A stretch of 64,000 bases of DNA from Mycobacterium sp. DL440. GTDB lineage: Bacteria > Actinomycetota > Actinomycetes > Mycobacteriales > Mycobacteriaceae. The stretch spans positions 895,991 through 959,990 of the forward strand of contig NZ_CP050191.1 of NCBI RefSeq assembly GCF_011745145.1, given 5' to 3'. The notes under the pieces are model-generated. The model was given only the letters and a program-made list of their open reading frames with translations, made no database searches and was not told the DNA's origin. This document shows, one piece after another, positions 58,626 through 64,000 of the stretch. The position numbers were made by a program, and so were the translations under genes. Position 1 is the first letter of the stretch, and each line of letters opens with the position of its first letter.

Positions 58626-59794
58626 CGAATGCCACTGCGTGGCTGAAGATGTCGACGACGGTGATGAAGCGACTGGTCGCAGGCACGGTTGGGACCACAA
58701 CGATCGCCCTCAGCGTCGTCGGCTGCGGCAATTGGCGCGGCCTGAACTCGGTGTCGCTGCCGGGAACCGAAGGCGGTGGGCCGGGCGCTTTCGACATCCA
58801 GGTGCAGTTACCCGATATCACGAATCTGCAGCCGAATTCGCGGGTTCGGGTCGCAGATGTCACAGTGGGCACCGTCACCAAGGTCGAGCGCCAAGACTGG
58901 CACGCACTATTGACGCTGCGCATGAACGGCGAAGTGAATCTGCCGGCCAATGCCACCGCCACCATCGGCCAAACGAGCCTGCTGGGATCATTGCACGTCG
59001 AGCTTGCGCCGCCGGCCGATATCGCACCGCAGGGACGGCTGCACCAGGGTTCGCTGATCCCGCTGGCCCACTCGGCTACCTACCCGACCACCGAGCAGAC
59101 ACTGGCCGCGGTGTCGATGCTGCTCAATGGCGGCGGCCTGGGCCAGCTGCAAGACATCACCACGGCGCTGAGCACCGCGCTGAGGGGGCGTGAGGCGGAT
59201 CTGAGAAACCTCATCAACCAGCTCGAGACCTTCGTCGCGAAAACCAATGAGCAGACGGGCGACATCATTGAGGCCACCGACAAACTCAACAGCCTGACTG
59301 GCAAATTCGCCGCCCAGCAGCCCGTCTTGGACAAGGCCGTACGCACCATTCCCGACGCTCTGCAGGTGCTCAAAGACCAGCGCGACAACTTGATCGCAGC
59401 ACTGGATCAGCTCGGCAAGTTCAGTGCCCTGGCGGCTGATTCGACACGGCAGACCAAGGAGTCACTGGTCCGAGAATTCAACAACCTCGGCCCGGTGCTG
59501 GAATCGCTGGCCAACGCGGGCCCCAACATGACGCGTTCGCTGTCGATACTCACCACCTACCCGTTCCCGAACGAAACCCTGGAGAAGTGGCTGCGCGGTG
59601 ATTACGCCAACATGACTGCGATCGTGGATCTCACATTGAGCCGAATCGATGCCGGGTTCTTCACCGGCACCCGCTGGGAAGGCAACCTGACCGAGCTCGA
59701 AATGCAATGGGGCCGAACCATCGGGCAGCTCCCCAGCCCCTATACCGCGGTCAATCCGCTGGTGGCGCCCTATCGCTGGGATCAGGGGCGTTGA
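58622..59794 (+). CDS. MceE-family lipoprotein
   Basis: A 390-residue MceE with a lipobox: after a hydrophobic segment (VAGTVGTTTIALS) comes VVGC, so the Cys at about residue 35 should be lipidated. The MCE domain follows (IQVQLPDITNLQPNSRVRVADVTVGTV, GQTSLLGSLHVELAPP). This is the LprN-type subunit that tethers the tunnel to the membrane. It overlaps mceD by 4 nt. Confidence 0.92.
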   Translation: MTNATAWLKMSTTVMKRLVAGTVGTTTIALSVVGCGNWRGLNSVSLPGTEGGGPGAFDIQVQLPDITNLQPNSRVRVADVTVGTVTKVERQDWHALLTLRMNGEVNLPANATATIGQTSLLGSLHVELAPPADIAPQGRLHQGSLIPLAHSATYPTTEQTLAAVSMLLNGGGLGQLQDITTALSTALRGREADLRNLINQLETFVAKTNEQTGDIIEATDKLNSLTGKFAAQQPVLDKAVRTIPDALQVLKDQRDNLIAALDQLGKFSALAADSTRQTKESLVREFNNLGPVLESLANAGPNMTRSLSILTTYPFPNETLEKWLRGDYANMTAIVDLTLSRIDAGFFTGTRWEGNLTELEMQWGRTIGQLPSPYTAVNPLVAPYRWDQGR

Positions 59795-59795
59795 C

Positions 59796-61256
59796 ATGAT
59801 TCACCGGAGAACCAAAATTCAGCTGGCCATCTTCGCTGTGATCGCCGTGGTGTTCGGCGCCGTCATGATCTTCGGATACATGAGACTGCCGGCGCATCTG
59901 TTCGGCATCGGCCAGTACGCGGTCACCCTTGAGCTGGACAGCACCGGCGGGCTGTATCCGACGGGCAACGTCACCTACCGCGGCACCGAGGTCGGTCGGG
60001 TCAAATCGGTGGGCCTCAATGAGAACGGCAGCGTACACGCAGTTTTGACACTTCGATCGGGTATCGACATCCCGTCGGACCTGCGTGCCGAAGTACACAG
60101 CCAATCGGCGATCGGCGAACAGTACGTCGAGTTGTTGCCGCGCAACGCCGCAGCCCCACCACTGAAGGACGGTGACGTGATTGCCGCCAAGGACGCCTTC
60201 ATCCCACCTGATATCAACAGCCTGCTCGGCGCCGCCAACACCGGGTTGCAGGCGATCCCGCATGACAACCTGAAGACGGCAATCGACGAATCATATGCCG
60301 CCGTAGGAGGTCTCGGGCCAGAGATCTCCCGGCTGGTACGGGGATCGACCGCGCTGGCCTCCGATGCCAGGAAGAACCTGGACTCACTGACCACCTTGAT
60401 CGACCAGTGGCAGCCGGTCGCCGACTCGCAAACCCACACCGCCGATTCGATCGAGGCGTGGGCGGCGAACCTGGCCTCGGTCACCGACCAACTCAGACAG
60501 CACAATGGCGATGTTGCCGGTCTCATCGAGCACGGAGCGCCGGCGGCTGCAGAGGCCCGCGAACTGCTACAGCGGGTTCAGCCGACGCTGCCGATCCTGT
60601 TGGCCAACTTGGTGAGCCTCAACCAGGTGGCCCTGACCTATCAGCCAGATATCGAGCAACTGCTCGTTCTCTTACCTCAGGGCATCGCCCAACTACAGGG
60701 GCCCAACCTGGCCAACCGTGACAATAAGGACAAGGCCCATAAGGGCATCTATCTGGCCTTCAACACCAACATCAACCTGCCACCACCGTGCACCACGGGA
60801 TTCCTACCGGCACAGCAACGCCGCCCCCCGTCCTTCCAGGACTACCCGGAACGCCCAGCCGGTGACCTGTACTGCCGCACCCCGCAGGATTCAGTGTTCA
60901 ACGTCCGCGGTGCGCGCAACCTGCCGTGTGAGACGGTGCCGGGTAAACGCGCACCGACGGTGAAACTTTGTGAGAGCGACGAGAATTTCGTGCCCCTCAA
61001 CGACGGCTACAACTGGAAGGGCGACCCCAACGCAACCCTGTCGGGCCAGCCCATCCCCGATTTGGGTCCAGGGCAGGGCCCGCCGGCCGCACCTGCCGAG
61101 GGCGAGCCGGTACCGATGGCGGTAGCCCGCTACGACCCGGCGACAGGCACCTATCTAGGACCAGACGGTCAGGTGTACACCCAGGCCGATTTGGCTGACA
61201 ACGGATCAAAGGAGCAAACATGGCAGTCGATGCTGACCCCGCCAGCGACGAAGTAG
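59796..61256 (+). CDS. MceF-family protein
   Basis: A 486-residue MceF with an N-terminal anchor (KIQLAIFAVIAVVFGAVMIFGYMRLPAHLFGIGQY), an MCE domain (STGGLYPTGNVTYRGTEVGRV) and the MceF-specific C-terminal region with FNTNINLPPPCTTGFLP, the Arg-Pro-rich DYPERPAGDLYCR and NLPCETVPGKRAPTVKLC. It starts one base after the mceE stop and overlaps the next gene by 37 nt. Confidence 0.92.
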   Translation: MIHRRTKIQLAIFAVIAVVFGAVMIFGYMRLPAHLFGIGQYAVTLELDSTGGLYPTGNVTYRGTEVGRVKSVGLNENGSVHAVLTLRSGIDIPSDLRAEVHSQSAIGEQYVELLPRNAAAPPLKDGDVIAAKDAFIPPDINSLLGAANTGLQAIPHDNLKTAIDESYAAVGGLGPEISRLVRGSTALASDARKNLDSLTTLIDQWQPVADSQTHTADSIEAWAANLASVTDQLRQHNGDVAGLIEHGAPAAAEARELLQRVQPTLPILLANLVSLNQVALTYQPDIEQLLVLLPQGIAQLQGPNLANRDNKDKAHKGIYLAFNTNINLPPPCTTGFLPAQQRRPPSFQDYPERPAGDLYCRTPQDSVFNVRGARNLPCETVPGKRAPTVKLCESDENFVPLNDGYNWKGDPNATLSGQPIPDLGPGQGPPAAPAEGEPVPMAVARYDPATGTYLGPDGQVYTQADLADNGSKEQTWQSMLTPPATK

Positions 61257-61813
61257 CTGAGCCCGGCGCCGAATTCACCGGTTATGAGCCCAAGGCCCGC
61301 AACAATTTTCGATCTCGGGTCGCACGTCGGGGCAGGGGGGTGCGTGGTCCGCTGCTGGTGGGAGTGCTCACTCTCGTGGTCATCGGTGGATTGACCGGGT
61401 GGCTTGGTTGGCACACCCATCGATCCGAACAGGCTCAGCGGCTCAACGACATGTTCCTGCAGGGAGGCCGTCAGGGTGCGTTGAATCTGACCACCATGGA
61501 CTTCGCGCATGTGGAAGCTGACATTCAGCGAGTATTGGATGGGTCGATCGGAACGTTTTACGACGATTTCGAGCAGCGGGCGCCGGCATTTGAGGAAGTG
61601 GTGAAAAAGACTCAGTCCAAGACGCAGGGAACGGTGACTGACGCCGGGATTGAATCTGTGTCTGGGGATTCGGCCAGGGTGTTGGTGGCGGTGTCGGTGA
61701 GGACGTCGAATGTCGCTGCGCCCGAGCAGCGTCCGAAGCTGTGGCGTATGCGCATCGATGTGCAGAAAGTCGGTGATGTCGCGAAGGTGACGAATGTGGG
61801 GTTCGTGGCGTGA
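61220..61813 (+). CDS. Mce-associated membrane protein (Mas), first
   Basis: A 197-residue protein: a charged cytoplasmic N-terminus, one membrane helix (LLVGVLTLVVIGGLTGWLGW, about 45-64), then an NTF2-like extracytoplasmic domain (LNLTTMDFAHVEADIQRVLDGSIGTFYDDFEQ, ending VQKVGDVAKVTNVGFV). These are the features of Mce-associated proteins (Rv0175-0178/Rv3492c type), which help stabilise Mce complexes. GGAG precedes ATG 61220, inside the mceF end. Confidence 0.85.
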   Translation: MAVDADPASDEVAEPGAEFTGYEPKARNNFRSRVARRGRGVRGPLLVGVLTLVVIGGLTGWLGWHTHRSEQAQRLNDMFLQGGRQGALNLTTMDFAHVEADIQRVLDGSIGTFYDDFEQRAPAFEEVVKKTQSKTQGTVTDAGIESVSGDSARVLVAVSVRTSNVAAPEQRPKLWRMRIDVQKVGDVAKVTNVGFVA

Positions 61814-62475
61814 TCACTAGGCTCAAGACCAAGGGAACGTCTGAATCTGATGTCGATATCGATTCCGGTGATGATTTCGTAGAGCACGCGCGGGTGGAGC
61901 CCGGCGAAGAGACTCGTGACGACGCCGACGAATCTGCGGGCGAAGCGGTCTCGGAACCAGCCACGGCCGAGGAACGCGCCGGGAGTTCATCTCGACGAGC
62001 GGTCATGTGGTTGACCTACGGAATTATTCCGGTCCTCATCGTCGGCCTGGCTGCATGCGCGGGGTATCTGCTGTGGAAAGACAGTTCGCTGCGCGCCGCC
62101 CAGGCCGCCAGCGTCAGCGCTGTTCCGGCTGCTACCGACAGCACGATCAAGATATTGTCCTACAAGCCCGATACCGTGCAGAAGGATCTGGAGGCAGCGG
62201 GCGAAGGACTCACCGGGGCGTTCAAGGATTCCTACAACGCGCTGACCCACGATGTCGTGATACCGGGCGCCCAGCAGAAGCAGATCTCCGCGGTGGCGAC
62301 AGTGCCTGCCGCCTCGGTGGTTTCGGCGACCGCCAAGCGAGCGGTGGTGATGGTCTTCGTGAACCAAACGACGATCGTGGGCGCTGATCCGCCGACCGCG
62401 ACAGCCTCGACTGTCAGGGTGACGCTGGACAAAGTGGGGGAGCGATGGCTCGTTTCCGATTTCACCCCGATCTGA
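61810..62475 (+). CDS. Mce-associated membrane protein (Mas), second
   Basis: A 221-residue paralogue of the Mas type with an unusually long acidic N-terminus (about 60 residues, many Asp/Glu), a membrane helix (GIIPVLIVGLAACAGYLLW, about 74-92) and the NTF2-like tail (ILSYKPDTVQKDLEAAGEGLTGAFKDSY, then RVTLDKVGERWLVSDFTP). GTG 61810 overlaps the previous stop by 4 nt. Confidence 0.85.
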   Translation: MITRLKTKGTSESDVDIDSGDDFVEHARVEPGEETRDDADESAGEAVSEPATAEERAGSSSRRAVMWLTYGIIPVLIVGLAACAGYLLWKDSSLRAAQAASVSAVPAATDSTIKILSYKPDTVQKDLEAAGEGLTGAFKDSYNALTHDVVIPGAQQKQISAVATVPAASVVSATAKRAVVMVFVNQTTIVGADPPTATASTVRVTLDKVGERWLVSDFTPI

Positions 62476-62831
62476 GTCGGCCGACGGCGCTCGTGTTGAT
62501 TACCGCTGCGATGGGCGCGGCGACAGCGACAACGGCAGCGCCACGTGCCGCAGCAGACGATTTCGTGTACTTGGTCAACGTCACCGTGCGCCCCGGCTAC
62601 AACTTCGCGGGCCCTGACGCGGCGCTGGTTTATGGGCACGACATCTGTTCGAAGGTGGCAGCCGGAACTGCCTACCGCCAACTCGTCGGCGACATCGAGC
62701 GTGACTTCGACACCAGCGACGAGTTCCACGCGTCCTATCTGGTGATGCAGGCCGTCAACGAGCTGTGCCCCGAATTGATCTGGCAGCTGCGGAATTCAGC
62801 GGCCGGCTATCGACCTGGCGAGGTGAAATGA
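62445..62831 (+). CDS. DUF732-family secreted protein
   Basis: A 128-residue protein with a signal-peptide-like start (a hydrophobic run ALVLITAAMGAATATTA and an AAA-D cleavage-like site near residue 37) and a DUF732 mature domain with two Cys (DICSKVAAG and NELCPELIW) that would form a disulphide. DUF732 proteins are small exported mycobacterial proteins of unknown function. It overlaps the Mas gene by 31 nt. Confidence 0.78.
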   Translation: MARFRFHPDLSRPTALVLITAAMGAATATTAAPRAAADDFVYLVNVTVRPGYNFAGPDAALVYGHDICSKVAAGTAYRQLVGDIERDFDTSDEFHASYLVMQAVNELCPELIWQLRNSAAGYRPGEVK

Positions 62832-63322
62832 CAATCATTGCCCGGCGGCTAGCCATCCTGGCCCAATGCGGCGTGCTCACTGTGACCGCATTGCTGCATG
62901 CACCAGGTGCGGCAGCCGATAACCGACGCCTCAACAGCAGTGTTGTCGCCAACGTCTACACCGTCCAACGCCAAGCTGGCTGCGCCAACAACATCACCGT
63001 AGATCCGCGCCTGCTGGAAGCCGCCCACTGGCACACCCTCGACGTCCTCAACAACCGATCCGTCGACGGTGACACCGGGTCGGATGGGTCGACACCACAA
63101 GTTCGGGCGGCCAACGCGGGGTTTCGTGGACGAGTGGCCCAGACCATCGCGATCAACCCGGCGTTGGCGATCAATAACCTCGACGTGATCAATCAGTGGT
63201 ATCACCGGCGTGACTACCTGGCGATCATGCAGGATTGCGGCTTCACGAGAATCGGTGTCTGGTCGGAGAACAGCCTCGATCGCTCGGTGCTCGTCGCGGT
63301 CTACGGCAGCCCCGATCCCTGA
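62828..63322 (+). CDS. Secreted CAP/SCP-like domain protein
   Basis: A 164-residue protein with a signal peptide (LAILAQCGVLTVTALLHAPGAAA, cleavage near residue 31). The mature part has a CAP-like order: VYTVQRQAGCANNITVDPRLLEAAHWHTLDVLNNRS, then FRGRVAQTIAINPALAI, WYHRRDYLAIMQDCGFTRIGVWSEN. ATG 62828 overlaps the DUF732 stop by 4 nt. CAP proteins bind sterols or lipids in other organisms, which would suit the Mce operon; binding here is inference. The 63323-63505 spacer after it shows nothing I can name. Confidence 0.72.
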   Translation: MTIIARRLAILAQCGVLTVTALLHAPGAAADNRRLNSSVVANVYTVQRQAGCANNITVDPRLLEAAHWHTLDVLNNRSVDGDTGSDGSTPQVRAANAGFRGRVAQTIAINPALAINNLDVINQWYHRRDYLAIMQDCGFTRIGVWSENSLDRSVLVAVYGSPDP

Positions 63323-63505
63323 CGACATCAACACCTCCCCGTCCAGGAATCAATCCCCGGGTCGGAGGAGCGAATTCCCCCCAGCGGTGGGTGTTTCCGG
63401 GGGTGCAAGCCAGCATCATGTCACGCATGCCGGTTGATACGCCGCCGGTCTCGATGACGCATGGCGCCGGCCGCCACGATGAAGTAGAGGTGACACGCGA
63501 TGGAT

Positions 63506-64000
63506 TCACCCTCGATCCGCGCCGGCAGTGTGGCTGAGGAGCAGTCGAGTTTTGTGGCCGGTGGGGGAGGTCCACGTGTGGCTGCCGTCGGGGTGCTGGA
63601 TGTCGGTCCAGCCGTTTTCGCCGGTTTCGAATGTTTTGATCAGGTGGTGCGTTCGGCACTTGGGGCCGAGATTGCCGGGATGGGTGTGGCCGGCCGGCCA
63701 AGGGGTGGCGTGGTCGAGATCGCAATTGTGGGCTGGTACTCCGCAGCCGGGGAACATGCACACGAGATCACGCATCCGGACGAATGTGGCCAGTTTTGTT
63801 GAGGGCCGGTAGCGGGTTTCGGCGGCGAGGTCCTCGGAGTTGGTGAGGTACTTGACGGTGGCGCCGGTGGCGATCAGTTCGGCAAGCAGGGGTGCGGGCA
63901 CGATCCCGCCACCGAGAATGACTGCGGGGCCGCCGGTTACGGTGGGTGCGCGGTCGGCGGTGTGATCGCTGGGGTCGGGTTCGCCGTGGAGGCGTGGGTC
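63506..64000 (-). CDS. HNH endonuclease/DUF222 (REP13E12-like) protein, C-terminal part
   Basis: The frame is open to the right edge of the window, so only the last ~164 residues are visible. They hold the HNH domain typical of REP13E12-family and DUF222 proteins: [31 protein letters not shown], then [15 protein letters not shown], with two Cys pairs and the His residues. These genes are repeated in mycobacterial genomes and behave like mobile or repetitive elements. The DUF222 part would lie beyond the window. Confidence 0.85.
   Translation of the reverse strand, partial: DPRLHGEPDPSDHTADRAPTVTGGPAVILGGGIVPAPLLAELIATGATVKYLTNSEDLAAETRYRPSTKLATFVRMRDLVCMFPGCGVPAHNCDLDHATPWPAGHTHPGNLGPKCRTHHLIKTFETGENGWTDIQHPDGSHTWTSPTGHKTRLLLSHTAGADRG

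Noticed and set aside
1..64000. tRNA, rRNA, CRISPR arrays, transposases or phage genes
   Set aside because: No cloverleaf, ribosomal, repeat-spacer or transposase signal was noticed in either strand.

Overview
The window looks like chromosome of a GC-rich, rapidly growing mycobacterium (Mycolicibacterium type). The evidence is the codon use with many GTG starts and 4-nt ATGA/GTGA overlaps, several F420-type luciferase-like oxidoreductases, a mycofactocin-type short-chain dehydrogenase, a full YrbE/Mce lipid importer operon with Mce-associated proteins, and an HNH/DUF222 gene of the REP13E12 type at the right edge. I found no rRNA, tRNA, CRISPR array or transposase, and no gene-free stretch above 300 bp.

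Region 1 (about 1-24.6 kb) is a large catabolic block. It carries an extradiol dioxygenase, an AveC-type membrane protein, two cytochromes P450, a ferredoxin / ferredoxin reductase / dehydrogenase / CMD / P450 / TetR operon, SDRs, a CoA ligase, a double-length acyl-CoA dehydrogenase, an Ltp-DUF35 pair resembling steroid side-chain retro-aldolases, an aminoglycoside-phosphotransferase-like kinase, and two genes that together carry the parts of a rifampin-phosphotransferase/PPDK-like dikinase. Seven near-identical 16-bp palindromes, TG[A/G]CAGT-NN-ACTGTCA, lie just upstream of most of these transcription units and not elsewhere in the window. I infer one local regulon that may use phosphorylation of its substrate. 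The Fd/P450 operon lacks this operator and has a different palindrome.

Region 2 (about 24.1-37.8 kb) holds a lone DUF35 protein, two SDRs, a TesB thioesterase, a SAM methyltransferase, an acyl-CoA dehydrogenase divergent from two SnoaL-like paralogues, a CoA ligase, an aldehyde dehydrogenase, a short luciferase-like protein with a flavin reductase, and two tandem GAF-LuxR regulators.

Region 3 (about 38-48.9 kb) is one long operon resembling acyclic terpene or branched-chain acyl-CoA catabolism: nitronate monooxygenase-like protein, biotin-dependent acyl-CoA carboxylase beta and alpha subunits, two enoyl-CoA hydratases, a DinB-like metal protein, an AtuA-family protein, an acyl-CoA dehydrogenase and an F420-type oxidoreductase. 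A shared 20-bp dyad precedes its first two genes. Convergent to it are a second F420-type oxidoreductase and a membrane protein with AveC-like features.

Region 4 (about 51-63.3 kb) is a TetR gene divergent from yrbEA-yrbEB-mceABCDEF, two Mce-associated proteins, a DUF732 protein and a CAP-like secreted protein. YrbEA and YrbEB look closest to the Mce4 (sterol) type. The window as a whole therefore suggests uptake and degradation of a hydrophobic isoprenoid, steroid or terpenoid substrate; the substrate itself cannot be read from the sequence.
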